Shown: positions 7,622 to 15,645 of the stretch, piece after piece
Position numbering within the stretch: position 1 is the stretch's first letter
Layout of the letters: each line of letters opens with the position of its first letter
Assembly: GCA_902494585.1 (NCBI GenBank)
Contig: CABUUD010000026.1
Span: forward strand, 1-19,671
Source of the DNA: an uncultured Collinsella sp.
Lineage (GTDB): Bacteria > Actinomycetota > Coriobacteriia > Coriobacteriales > Coriobacteriaceae
Length of the DNA stretch: 19,671 nt
Direction: 5' to 3'
Made by a program: the position numbers and the translations under genes
Notes under the pieces: generated by a model
What the model saw: the letters and a program-made list of their open reading frames with translations, nothing else
Database searches by the model: none
Told to the model about the DNA's origin: nothing

Positions 7622-8581
7622 CTAGCCGTGGAAGCGGGCTATGGGTGCAAGTGGCTGCTCGCGAAAGACGCGCTCGACGGCGGCGCGGTATTCGTCGACC
7701 TTTTTAGTCTTGCGTACGAGTTTGTGAACGGTAGCGGGATCGGCGAAGGCGCATTTGGCGTAGAACCACCACTCCTTCATGCGAAAGACCGCATTGCCAC
7801 CAATCTCTTCCGCATATGCCGCAAACAGCGTGTCGTGGAAGCGCTGCAGCTCAGCAGTCGTGGCAGCAGGATCACCGTTGACCATGCGAGCCAGCGCGGG
7901 GTTCGCGAGCAGGCCACGCCCCAACATCACATGGCGCGTGCCAGGATAGGCCTCCACCAGCGCGTCCATATCCTCAAGATCAAAAATGTCGCCGTTGTAT
8001 GCCACCGGAAACGGCGCACGTTCCAGCGTCTCGCCGTAAAACTCCTTGCGCGGCGAGCCCGTATAGCGGTCCTTTTGCACGCGCGGATGCACGATCAGCT
8101 CTGCCAGCGGCATGCGGCAATACAGATCGAGCACACGCTCATACTCGTCATCGCGCTCCAACCCCAGCCTGGTTTTTACCGACACCGGCAACGGCGAGCG
8201 CTCGCACACATCGCCCAAGAACACCTCGAGCTCGTCGAGATTACGCAAGAAACCCGAGCCCTTGCCCTTGGCAACAACCGTTCCCGAGGGACAACCCAGG
8301 TTGAGATTGACCTCGCGGTAGCCCATGTCGGCAAGCACCTGTGCCGCCCATACAAACTCGTCCGCATTCTTGGACATCAGCTGAGGCACTACGTTGAGTC
8401 CCTGGTTATTGGCAGGATCGATCTCCTTAAACGCCTTGCCGCCAAAGCGGTTTCCCACCCGCGGTGGCGGCAAAAACGGCGTGTAATAGCAGTCGAGCGC
8501 GCCAAAGCACTCCGCATGCACGCGACGGAACACATGCCCGGTAATCCCCTCCATAGGGGCCAACGATAGAATCATCAACAT
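7622..8581 (-). CDS. tRNA-dihydrouridine synthase family protein
   Basis: A 319-aa FMN-dependent TIM-barrel enzyme that reduces specific uridines in tRNA to dihydrouridine with NAD(P)H. Motifs are LAPMEGITGHVFRR at the N-terminus, VNLNLGCPSG with the catalytic acid C97, VSVKTRLGL, LIVHPRVQKDRYTG (with the phosphate-binding His-x-Arg) and VMLGRGLLANPALA near the C-terminus. The subfamily (DusA, B or C) cannot be fixed from this alone. Two in-frame ATG codons (8581 and 8575) share a weak GAGAG site; 8575 gives the better spacing (9 nt), so the true start may be two codons later. Hairpin copy 3 lies 15 nt upstream of the start. Confidence 0.9.
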   Translation of the reverse strand: MLMILSLAPMEGITGHVFRRVHAECFGALDCYYTPFLPPPRVGNRFGGKAFKEIDPANNQGLNVVPQLMSKNADEFVWAAQVLADMGYREVNLNLGCPSGTVVAKGKGSGFLRNLDELEVFLGDVCERSPLPVSVKTRLGLERDDEYERVLDLYCRMPLAELIVHPRVQKDRYTGSPRKEFYGETLERAPFPVAYNGDIFDLEDMDALVEAYPGTRHVMLGRGLLANPALARMVNGDPAATTAELQRFHDTLFAAYAEEIGGNAVFRMKEWWFYAKCAFADPATVHKLVRKTKKVDEYRAAVERVFREQPLAPIARFHG

Positions 8582-8595
8582 CTACTCTCAAATCA

Positions 8596-8626
8596 ATGCG
8601 GCAAAGGGACTGCCCCTTTGCCGCAT
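8596..8626. repeat. Perfect 13-bp stem hairpin, copy 3 of the GGGAC/GTCCC type
   Basis: The arms ATGCGGCAAAGGG (8596-8608) and its exact reverse complement (8614-8626) are separated by a 5-nt loop. It lies in the divergent gap between the dihydrouridine synthase gene and the 8827 membrane protein gene, directly upstream of the former. It therefore does not look like a terminator of either annotated neighbour, and no T-run follows on either strand. Confidence 0.8.
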
Positions 8627-8826
8627 GCATTATGCCTTGTCCTTGAGGTGGCCCACAAGGCGGAGGCAGTTACTGACGCCAACCAGCCCTCCAACCATCC
8701 CTGCGCAACGAAGGTGAACGGTGTCCACGAACAGCAAGTAGGGCCGCCCCGCAGCAGCTCCCCCACTCATCTATACTCAAGAGTGCGTGTGCATCGCCCC
8801 CGAATAACGATGAGAGCCGAGGCCCC

Positions 8827-9960
8827 ATGCAGCAGCTCACCGAACAAGAAAAGAAACGCATCCAGCGGTACTGCACATACCCCAAAATCGCAGCGACCGC
8901 ACTCGTCATGTCGTTCGTAGCATGCCTGTTAATGTTGCCGCTCCAAATGATCAACGATATCGCGTTCCACCAAAAGGAATTCCAACCCGCGGGCATATAT
9001 ACCGCCATCGCACTCACCGTAATCGAACTCGTCGTCTTTTGCTATTGCGCTCTTGCGCCGCGCTTTGGAATGCAGGGCAAACAGTGGAAGGAGCTGCAGA
9101 GCAGGCTTGCGGTAGCCCAAACCAACAAAGACCGCTCCGCGGAGGTCGCCGGCGTGCTCGCCACGCAAGCTGCCGGCCGCCTGCTCAAGAACAGTGATAA
9201 CGATCTCGCGCGCAATCTGGGCGGCGCCGCGGAGGTCGCCGGCGCCGTAGGGGCAGTTGCCACCGCGGCAGACGTGCTAGCCGAGACCTCGAGCAATGCC
9301 GAGGCCATGGCAAACGCATACGGCGTGACGATTCCAAGCGTCAAGAAGCAGGTCATAGCTCTCGCAGTGGTGCCCGCCATTGTGTTGATTGGCGTCTACA
9401 TCCCGCAGTTTGTCCAGGGAAATAACGAGCTTCAGGTAAGAAAGGCTGCAGCCGCCGAGCAGCTCGCCATCGCGCAAGATGCCTTGGAGCCCGTGTGCGA
9501 ACGCGTCGCGGCAGACAACCCATATGAGTCGTATCACGACTACGGCTACCGCATTATCGGCTATCTGCGCGATAATGACCTCGGCGCTCAAGCAGCCTAT
9601 GTCTACCTTTCTTTCGATGCAGATGGCATGCTCACGGACGTCGATTACACCAGTCAGATCGACCCCGAGGCAAGTCTTGCAGACAACCTCGCTCGCGCCG
9701 AGCAGGACATCGCGACGCTCTGCGCCCCGCTCAACGGGCTAGACATTTCTGTTGCCACGCCGGACCTCCTCGCGCCATGCAGCCTGTCGGATGAATTTAA
9801 GCAAGCATTTTTAGCCGGATCCCTATATGAAGAAATCAGCATCAAGACGGAGGACGAATCGATCAAGTGGTACTACACCTTTGACACCAAGCCCAAAGAA
9901 GAGTTCAACGAGTACACCCATCCGGAAATTAGGCTCATGCTCTCCGCAAAGAAGAGCTAA
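8827..9960 (+). CDS. Unrecognised three-TM membrane protein
   Basis: A 377-aa protein I do not recognise. Hydrophobic segments lie at about residues 20-41, 56-77 and 175-195. The stretch between TM2 and TM3 (about 85-170) is rich in Ala, Val and Gly, predicted helical. It carries two near-identical blocks, SAEVAGV and AAEVAGA, 30 residues apart. These correspond to an exact 18-bp DNA repeat at 9137-9154 and 9227-9244. After TM3 a soluble domain (about 200-377) contains VYLSFDADGMLTDVDY and WYYTFDTKPKEEF, acidic and probably outside the cell. The ATG at 8827 has CCGAGG about 5 nt upstream. It has no same-strand partner; it converges on the ABC exporter across the palindrome at 10003-10187. Membrane location is supported; function is not. 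Confidence 0.8.
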   Translation: MQQLTEQEKKRIQRYCTYPKIAATALVMSFVACLLMLPLQMINDIAFHQKEFQPAGIYTAIALTVIELVVFCYCALAPRFGMQGKQWKELQSRLAVAQTNKDRSAEVAGVLATQAAGRLLKNSDNDLARNLGGAAEVAGAVGAVATAADVLAETSSNAEAMANAYGVTIPSVKKQVIALAVVPAIVLIGVYIPQFVQGNNELQVRKAAAAEQLAIAQDALEPVCERVAADNPYESYHDYGYRIIGYLRDNDLGAQAAYVYLSFDADGMLTDVDYTSQIDPEASLADNLARAEQDIATLCAPLNGLDISVATPDLLAPCSLSDEFKQAFLAGSLYEEISIKTEDESIKWYYTFDTKPKEEFNEYTHPEIRLMLSAKKS

Positions 9961-10002
9961 AGGCTTGCACTCTAATTGCCGTTCGCAAACATCGTCTATA
10001 TC

Positions 10003-10187
10003 TCGAGGTCTAATACTTTTCCCGAGAAGTGAACGACCGTTTTTGGACCCCCGAAGCATCGACATTTTCAGACGTCAAAACCGCAGGATTTGGCTGACAA
10101 AACCGCAGGAAATTGCATCTCAAAAGTGTCGATGCTTCGGGGGTCCGTTTTTACTCGTTCACTTCTTGGAAAAGTATTAGACCTCGA
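10003..10187. repeat. 185-bp long inverted repeat (MITE-like or foldback element)
   Basis: Three perfectly complementary blocks are nested. 10003-10022 pairs with 10168-10187 (20 bp), 10025-10036 with 10155-10166 (12 bp), and 10045-10064 with 10127-10146 (20 bp). The unpaired centre (10065-10126) holds a direct repeat of AAAACCGCAGGA at 10077-10088 and 10099-10110, a 22-bp period. The element lies between convergent genes that end at 9960 and 10233. No transposase and no clear target-site duplication flank it. It could be a non-autonomous mobile element, a structured RNA or a bidirectional terminator; the sequence shows the palindrome only. Confidence 0.85.
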
Positions 10188-10203
10188 TTTACAAGCCACT
10201 CAA

Positions 10204-10231
10204 TGCGACAAAAGGGCTGTCCCTTTGTCAC
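10204..10231. repeat. GGGAC-type inverted-repeat hairpin, copy 4
   Basis: GACAAAAGGG (10207-10216) faces CCCTTTGTC (10221-10229) across a 4-nt loop, with one bulged A. The outer bases extend the pairing with one mismatch. It ends directly before the stop codon of the minus-strand ABC exporter (10233), so on that strand it is the first structure after the gene and may act as its terminator. No strong T-run follows. Confidence 0.6.
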
Positions 10232-10232
10232 A

Positions 10233-13200
10233 TTATTCGGAGCGTAGGGCTTCTACAGGGTCTTTTTTGGATGCGCTTCGGGCCGGCAGCAGACCGGCAA
10301 CGACCGTCAGCAGCACCGAAATTGCAATGAGCACCAGCGCATCCTGCACGGGCAGGCTCATCAGATTGGGCACTTGTTTGGCAGCAAGCGCCCAGGCATT
10401 AACCGGAAAGCTCACTGCCACCACGACGACAATGGCAAAGACGCCGGCGATGAGGCCCTCGATAAAGGTCTCGGCATTGAATACGTTGGCCACGTTGCGC
10501 TTCGACGCGCCGATCGCGCGCAGAATGCCAATCTCCTTTTTGCGCTCCAGCACGCTGATGTAGGTGATGATGCCGATCATGATGGAGCTCACCACCAGAC
10601 TGATACTCACGAACGCGATCAGCACCAAGCTGATGGTGTTCACGATGTCGGTCACCGAACCCATGATGATGCCCATGTAGTCGGTGTACGAGATTGCCTG
10701 CTCATCGTGGCCAGCGGCTTTGACCTGCTTGTTGTACGCATCGATGTGATCGAGTACGCGCTCCTTGGCCTCAAAGTCGCGCGGGAAAATCTTAACCGAG
10801 ATGGGGTCCGCCTCATCCGCATAGCCCAACGTGGTCAGATTGTTGTCGTAGGTGAGCTTCGACGCCTTGGCATAGCTCATCATGAGCGAACTCAGGTCCT
10901 CGGCGTCCATGTTGAAATGAATGGCACGAGCAAAGGCACTCGCATCCACGTGCATGGCGCTCGCCAGGTTGGCAAAACTCGAAGACATCTGCGTCGCCAC
11001 CTGGCCCATGAGCCTTGCCGCGCCTGTCTTGAGCTGAGCTGACACCGTCGCCGCAATCTGATTGCTGATCGACTTCATCACCTGATCCATAGCCTGCTGC
11101 AGATACGGAGCCAGCTGCTTTTGCACATAGTCGGTCATCGCCTGTTGCAGGCGCTCGGCAAGGGCATCGCCGCCGAGCGCCTTGAGCTGGGCCAGGATTT
11201 GCTGCGCCGTGGCATCACTCTCAAGATACATCGAAAATGCAGCAGCAAGCTTTGAGGCATCCTTAAGTTCTTCGGGCGTCAGCGCCTTAAACTGATCAGA
11301 CTGCAAAAAGCCCTCAAACAGTTGGTTGGCAAGCGTTCCCACCTGCTGCATTTGCTCGGGCGTGAGCTCCAGACCGTCAAAGACGCCCGAGAAATCTGGG
11401 GTTGGCGCTTTGGCGATGATGTCACTAAAGTCGATATCCTCCCCAACACCCGAAAGGTCAATGTCCAGCCCGGACAAGTCGATACCAGAAAGGTCGATAC
11501 CGCCGGCCGCGCCCGAGAGTGCAGACGCATCAAACGAGAACGCGCTCTTGAGCACCGCTTCGTCCACGCTGAACATGCTGCCCAGGTCCACGCCCTGTTT
11601 GGCTTCACTTTGCAGCTCGTCGAAGGTCCTGCCGGTAAACACGTCTGTCTCGGGGTGGGCAAGCTGCTCTTGCACAATCTGCGAATTGGCGGCGCGCTCC
11701 ATAAGCTGGCGGGTCAGCGCATGCGTATAGGCAATGCCCGGAGACAACGCACTCGCATTGGCTGTCTCGTTAGGTCGCACCACGCCCACAATGTGCACGT
11801 CAATACCGTCGGCAACCTTGGCGGCCATAAAGTCGGCGTCGCCAGACATGTCAGTCCACGTGCCGGTCTCTTCGTTTTTGCGATAGGCATCGGCCGTCGA
11901 CAGCATCTTAAACGTCGTGGACAGCGCATCGTCGTAGGTAAAATCGGTACCGGTCTCGGACGTCTCGATCTTACCATCAGCCGTCATAGCACTGTTAACC
12001 AGATTGTTAAGCTCATCGATATCCAGCGCACCGATGCTGTAGAGCGTATAGTCGCCCACCGTGCCGCGGCTCGAAAGCACCATTACGGCTTCGTTAGCAG
12101 ACGTAGGCCAATGCCCCGCCACGACATCGTACTGGCTGTCGAGCAGGCTCTGGTCGTCGATCATCTCGTTAAAGACAGAGGTTCCCATGGATTCCATGCT
12201 CACCGTTGCCGCCGAGCTCGCGCCTCCGCTCATGGCCTCAGTCATAGCGTTGGGCACCAGCCGAACGGGCTTCTCATCGCCCTTGCCGGCACGATAGACA
12301 ACCGGCGATACACCGTAGCCGTACTGAATGGCGTTGACCTCTTTATCGATGCCATCGCCACCGGCATCGAGCCATGCCTTAAAGCTCGTCATGTCATTGG
12401 ACTTAACGCTCGCAAACATATCCTTTACGGCCGTGACCACGGGAATCTTATCGGTTCCCTTAGCCTTGCCGCCGGCACTGTCGTCGGACGAACCCTCGTT
12501 CTTGGACGTATCGTCATCCGTGGCCCCCTGTCCGCCCATCATGGACGACAGATCGTAATCCTGCTTGGAAATGGTGAGCGGGTAGCTCGAGAGCGTATCC
12601 TCCTCGACCTTTTTGATGTAGCCGTTTACGCCGTTTGACAGCGCCAGAATCGCCGCGATACCGATAATGCCAATCGAGCCCGCAAAGGCCGTCATGGCCG
12701 TGCGGCCCTTTTTGGTCATAAGGTTGCGGGCAGAAAGCCCCAGCGCCGTCACAAAACTCATCGAGGTTTTGCGCGTAGGCTTGGCCTCGCGACGCGCGGC
12801 CTTTGCTACATCAAAGGGGTCGGAATCGTCGGTAATCTTGCCGTCCGCCAGGTTGACGATGCGCGTGGCGTACTGGTACGCCAACTCAGGATTATGCGTG
12901 ACCATAATAACCAGACGGTCGCGCGCCACGTCCTTGAGCAAGTCCATGACCTGCACGGACGTTGCGGAATCCAAGGCGCCGGTCGGCTCGTCTGCCAGCA
13001 CGATCTCGGGATCATTGATCAGGGCGCGGGCGATGGCCACGCGTTGCATCTGTCCGCCCGATAGCTGGCTCGGGCGCTTGTTAACGTGCTCGCCCAGGCC
13101 GACTTTCTCCAACGCCTCACGTGCACGCTGGCGGCGCTCGGCATGGCCCACACCCGTGAGCGTAAGCGCCAGCTCAACGTTTTCCAAGATGGTCTGATGC

Positions 13201-13487
13201 GGAATGAGGTTATAGCTCTGGAACACAAAGCCGATGCGGTTGTTGCGATAGGCATCCCAATCGCGATCGTGAAAGTCCTTGGTCGAAATACCGTCGATTA
13301 GCAGGTCGCCGGAATCGAAATGATCGAGCCCACCGATAACGTTGAGCATCGTGGTTTTACCCGAGCCCGAGGGACCCAGAATGGCTACGAACTCGTTATC
13401 GCGAAAAGACAGGCTTACGTTGTCGAGCGCCACCTGCGTAAACGACTGCGTAACGTACCTTTTGCAAATACCTTTGAGCTCCAGCAT
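10233..13487 (-). CDS. Large MacB/FtsX-type ABC exporter, ATPase and permease in one chain
   Basis: A 1084-aa fusion. Residues 1-225 form an ABC ATPase: Walker A GPSGSGKT (38-45), signature LSGGQMQ (141-147), Walker B IVLADEPTGALD (161-172) and switch His197. A transmembrane helix lies at about 266-285. A roughly 600-residue extracytoplasmic region follows, then the C-terminal FtsX permease with three TM helices (SLVLIAFVSISLVVSSIMIG, GLIAGVFAIVVVVAVSF, ALVLIAISVLLTVVAGLLP) and the ERKKEIGILRAIGASKRNV coupling segment. The extracytoplasmic part contains IDLSG-type repeats around 11420-11510 and amphipathic helices (AERLQQAMTDYVQKQL and similar). Such type VII ABC proteins move lipids, peptides or drugs, or transmit force, rather than import. 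The ATG at 13487 gives the usual ATPase start, with GGGAGAGG about 9 nt upstream; a GTG at 13520 with its own GGGGGAGAG is an alternative adding 11 residues. Confidence 0.92.
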   Translation of the reverse strand: MLELKGICKRYVTQSFTQVALDNVSLSFRDNEFVAILGPSGSGKTTMLNVIGGLDHFDSGDLLIDGISTKDFHDRDWDAYRNNRIGFVFQSYNLIPHQTILENVELALTLTGVGHAERRQRAREALEKVGLGEHVNKRPSQLSGGQMQRVAIARALINDPEIVLADEPTGALDSATSVQVMDLLKDVARDRLVIMVTHNPELAYQYATRIVNLADGKITDDSDPFDVAKAARREAKPTRKTSMSFVTALGLSARNLMTKKGRTAMTAFAGSIGIIGIAAILALSNGVNGYIKKVEEDTLSSYPLTISKQDYDLSSMMGGQGATDDDTSKNEGSSDDSAGGKAKGTDKIPVVTAVKDMFASVKSNDMTSFKAWLDAGGDGIDKEVNAIQYGYGVSPVVYRAGKGDEKPVRLVPNAMTEAMSGGASSAATVSMESMGTSVFNEMIDDQSLLDSQYDVVAGHWPTSANEAVMVLSSRGTVGDYTLYSIGALDIDELNNLVNSAMTADGKIETSETGTDFTYDDALSTTFKMLSTADAYRKNEETGTWTDMSGDADFMAAKVADGIDVHIVGVVRPNETANASALSPGIAYTHALTRQLMERAANSQIVQEQLAHPETDVFTGRTFDELQSEAKQGVDLGSMFSVDEAVLKSAFSFDASALSGAAGGIDLSGIDLSGLDIDLSGVGEDIDFSDIIAKAPTPDFSGVFDGLELTPEQMQQVGTLANQLFEGFLQSDQFKALTPEELKDASKLAAAFSMYLESDATAQQILAQLKALGGDALAERLQQAMTDYVQKQLAPYLQQAMDQVMKSISNQIAATVSAQLKTGAARLMGQVATQMSSSFANLASAMHVDASAFARAIHFNMDAEDLSSLMMSYAKASKLTYDNNLTTLGYADEADPISVKIFPRDFEAKERVLDHIDAYNKQVKAAGHDEQAISYTDYMGIIMGSVTDIVNTISLVLIAFVSISLVVSSIMIGIITYISVLERKKEIGILRAIGASKRNVANVFNAETFIEGLIAGVFAIVVVVAVSFPVNAWALAAKQVPNLMSLPVQDALVLIAISVLLTVVAGLLPARSASKKDPVEALRSE

Positions 13488-13633
13488 GGACGGCAACCTC
13501 TCCCACGCGGGCACGTTCACCCGCTCTCCCCCGCCGTTCGTATTCGACGCGTTTGTCCTACTCTATCCCCATTTTTTGCCGGAACCAGTGAGGAATGTAA
13601 CGAACCGCGCCAAAAAACGAACGGGACGGCGCC

Positions 13634-13662
13634 TAAAAGAAGAGGTCCCGAGCGGGACCTCT
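13634..13662 (-). terminator. Rho-independent terminator of the redox operon
   Basis: A 10-bp GC-rich stem, AGAGGTCCCG (13641-13650) with CGGGACCTCT (13653-13662), is followed on the minus strand by TCTTTTA (13640-13634). It lies 80 nt past the stop codon of the thioredoxin lipoprotein gene and before the ABC exporter, so it would end the redox operon transcript. Confidence 0.75.
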
Positions 13663-13741
13663 GTATGGTGGAGATTATCTTGAAAGGCAGCGGACTACTC
13701 TGCACAGCGGCGCGCAATCCTCGCCATGCTTTACGCGTTTT

Positions 13742-14713
13742 CTACTGCTCGCTATTCGCAATCGCCTGGTCGATGAGCTTGTCGAGCGCTGCGCGCTGCT
13801 CGGCGGAGCTGATGGCTCCCACGATTGGATCCCCTACGATGTTGCCATTCTGATCGATGACATACGTTGTCGGGAACGAGAACAAATTTGACGTGAACTT
13901 ACCGGCCTCGCTATCCGACTTGAACCAGACGTTCTTATATGTCACGCCCTTCTTGCTCAGCACGTCCTTGGCATCCGCAATCTCGCCCTTGTTGCCATCG
14001 AGCGTAAAGGAATTGACGCCCACGACCTGGCCGCCCTTCTCGGCAAGTTCTTTATTCAGATTCTCAAGATCGCCCAGCTCGCCCACGCACGGCTTGCAAG
14101 TAGTGAACCAGAAGTTCATGACGGTGACCTTGTTCTTAGAGAACAGCTCGTCGCTATTCACGTCGTTGCCATCCAGATCCTTGCCCGTAAAGCTGGGGAA
14201 CTTCGTCGTCTCGCTCGAAGCATTGGCACCGGCCGTCATGCCAGCGGTCGAAGCGTCGACGCTCTCGCCTGCGCTCGGCGTGCTTCCACAGCCGGGGAAC
14301 TCCTTCTCCAAGCTCTCGAGCTTGTCCTCGATCTCCTTGATCTGCTGTGCACCGGCCTTGAGCGTCTTAAGCTCATCCGCCGTAAACTCATCCTTAGCGC
14401 CGTCGATGGTCTTGAGCAGGAAATCGCCGTAATTGCTGCCGTCCTCGATCATTGCCGAGTCTTTATTTGCCGCATTGAATACCTTTTCCCACAGCGCGTT
14501 ATCACTCGAAAAGATCTCGTTCTCCTTCTGCATGAGCTTCGCATACAGCTCGGCGGCCTCGTCGGCATTGGCCGGCTTCTGCGCAGTGAGTTCTGCGATC
14601 TTAGGATCGGAGCTCGCAGATTCGCTCGCATTGCCGCCAGGTGCCGAGCACGCCACAAGACACAAGGCCAGCACCGGCACCATAAACAGGGCCGCAATCT
14701 TAGAAAGCTTCAT
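13742..14713 (-). CDS. TlpA/ResA-like thioredoxin-fold lipoprotein
   Basis: A 323-aa exported protein. The signal peptide ends in the lipobox LVAC with C22 as the lipidated residue. A helical, acidic linker domain (about 30-150, with EEAAELYAKLMQKE-like charged helices) has no family I can name. The C-terminal thioredoxin domain (about 165-323) has FWFTTCKPC with active cysteines C206 and C209 and the cis-proline in FPTTYVID. It would act outside the membrane as a thiol-disulfide reductant or exchanger. Electrons probably come from the membrane polyferredoxin encoded immediately upstream (29-nt gap). The ATG at 14713 was preferred to that at 14719 because GGAGG is 7 nt from the former and only 1 nt from the latter. 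The terminator at 13634-13662 closes the unit. Confidence 0.9.
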   Translation of the reverse strand: MKLSKIAALFMVPVLALCLVACSAPGGNASESASSDPKIAELTAQKPANADEAAELYAKLMQKENEIFSSDNALWEKVFNAANKDSAMIEDGSNYGDFLLKTIDGAKDEFTADELKTLKAGAQQIKEIEDKLESLEKEFPGCGSTPSAGESVDASTAGMTAGANASSETTKFPSFTGKDLDGNDVNSDELFSKNKVTVMNFWFTTCKPCVGELGDLENLNKELAEKGGQVVGVNSFTLDGNKGEIADAKDVLSKKGVTYKNVWFKSDSEAGKFTSNLFSFPTTYVIDQNGNIVGDPIVGAISSAEQRAALDKLIDQAIANSEQ

Positions 14714-14742
14714 AGTCATTCCTCCGTTTTGTCGAAGCTTGT

Positions 14743-15645
14743 TTACTTTTTATCGGCGGTCAAGGGGAGCTTTTCCGCCGACACATCCAGGCCATAGCGA
14801 TAGCTGATGGCATCGACGGGACAGGCCCCGATGCACTTTCCGCACCGGATACATTCGGCATGATTGGGTGCGCGGACCACATCAACGTCCATCTGACAAA
14901 CCCTTGAGCACTTGCCGCACGAGACACATTTGCATGCGTCAACCCGAATCCCCAGTAGGGACACCTTATTCATGAGCGCATAGAATGCGCCGAGTGGACA
15001 AATCCATTTGCAGAAGGGGCGGTAGAACAAAACGCTCAGCACTACCACGGCAATAAGAACGAAAAGTTTCCAAGTAAAGAGCTGCCCCAGCGCAGATCGA
15101 ATGCCGGCATTGGCAATGGACAGAGGAATGGCGCCCTCGAGCACTCCCTGCGGACAGATGTACTTACAAAAGAACGGGTCACCCATGCCCACGTCGTTAA
15201 CCACCAAGACGGGTAGCAGCACCACGGCAAACAGCAGCACGCCGTACTTGATGTACGTGAGCGGCTTAAGCTTTTTCGTGGAGAACTTTTTGCCGGGAAT
15301 CTTATGAAGCAGCTCCTGCAGCCAGCCAAACGGGCACAGAAAGCCGCATACAAAGCGTCCCAGCAGCACGCCGAGCAAAATGAGCGTACCGGTAACATAG
15401 TAAGAAAAGTTGAACTTGGATGAACCTACCACCGACTGGAACGACCCGATGGGGCACGCACCCGATGCCGCGGGGCACGAATAGCAATTAAGTCCAGGTA
15501 CGCAGACTGTTTTTCCCGCGCCCTGATAGATGCCGCCTTTGGCAAAGTTTGGCAGGTGGATATTGGTGACGAGCGTTGCCGCCGCCTGAATGAATCCGCG
15601 AAATCGAGCCAAAACATGCGACGCAGTGTTTTCTCTTTTATCCAA
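14743..15645 (-). CDS. NapH-like 4Fe-4S membrane polyferredoxin
   Basis: A 300-aa polytopic membrane protein with about four TM helices. It has three CxxxCP motifs (FVCGFLCPFG, FFCKYICPQG, PFCKWICPLG), as in NapH/NosR/RdxA-type quinol-linked electron carriers. An N-terminal NCYSCPAASGACPIG segment precedes them. Two 4Fe-4S ferredoxin sites follow near the C-terminus (CVSCGKCSRVC and CIRCGKCIGACP). It probably moves electrons from the cytoplasm or quinone pool across the membrane to the TlpA-like lipoprotein encoded next. Start: TTG at 15645, because GGAG lies 10 nt upstream and the codon overlaps the stop of the small upstream gene by 8 bp, implying translational coupling. The ATG at 15732, which would add 29 residues, lies inside the upstream gene in another frame and its extra residues look out of frame. 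Confidence 0.87.
   Translation of the reverse strand: MDKRENTASHVLARFRGFIQAAATLVTNIHLPNFAKGGIYQGAGKTVCVPGLNCYSCPAASGACPIGSFQSVVGSSKFNFSYYVTGTLILLGVLLGRFVCGFLCPFGWLQELLHKIPGKKFSTKKLKPLTYIKYGVLLFAVVLLPVLVVNDVGMGDPFFCKYICPQGVLEGAIPLSIANAGIRSALGQLFTWKLFVLIAVVVLSVLFYRPFCKWICPLGAFYALMNKVSLLGIRVDACKCVSCGKCSRVCQMDVDVVRAPNHAECIRCGKCIGACPVDAISYRYGLDVSAEKLPLTADKK

Noticed and set aside
10003..10187. Retron msr-msd RNA at the palindrome
   Set aside because: No reverse transcriptase gene lies nearby and no retron-type branching G context is recognisable.
661..10231. CRISPR array made by the recurring GGGAC/GTCCC elements
   Set aside because: The copies are kilobases apart with differing flanks and no regular spacers.
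11322..12638. Long plus-strand open frame inside the ABC exporter
   Set aside because: It is antisense to a well supported exporter, a common artefact of GC-rich codons.
13663..13741. tRNA-like segment after the redox operon
   Set aside because: A T-loop-like stretch is present but no 7-bp acceptor stem or anticodon arm can be formed.
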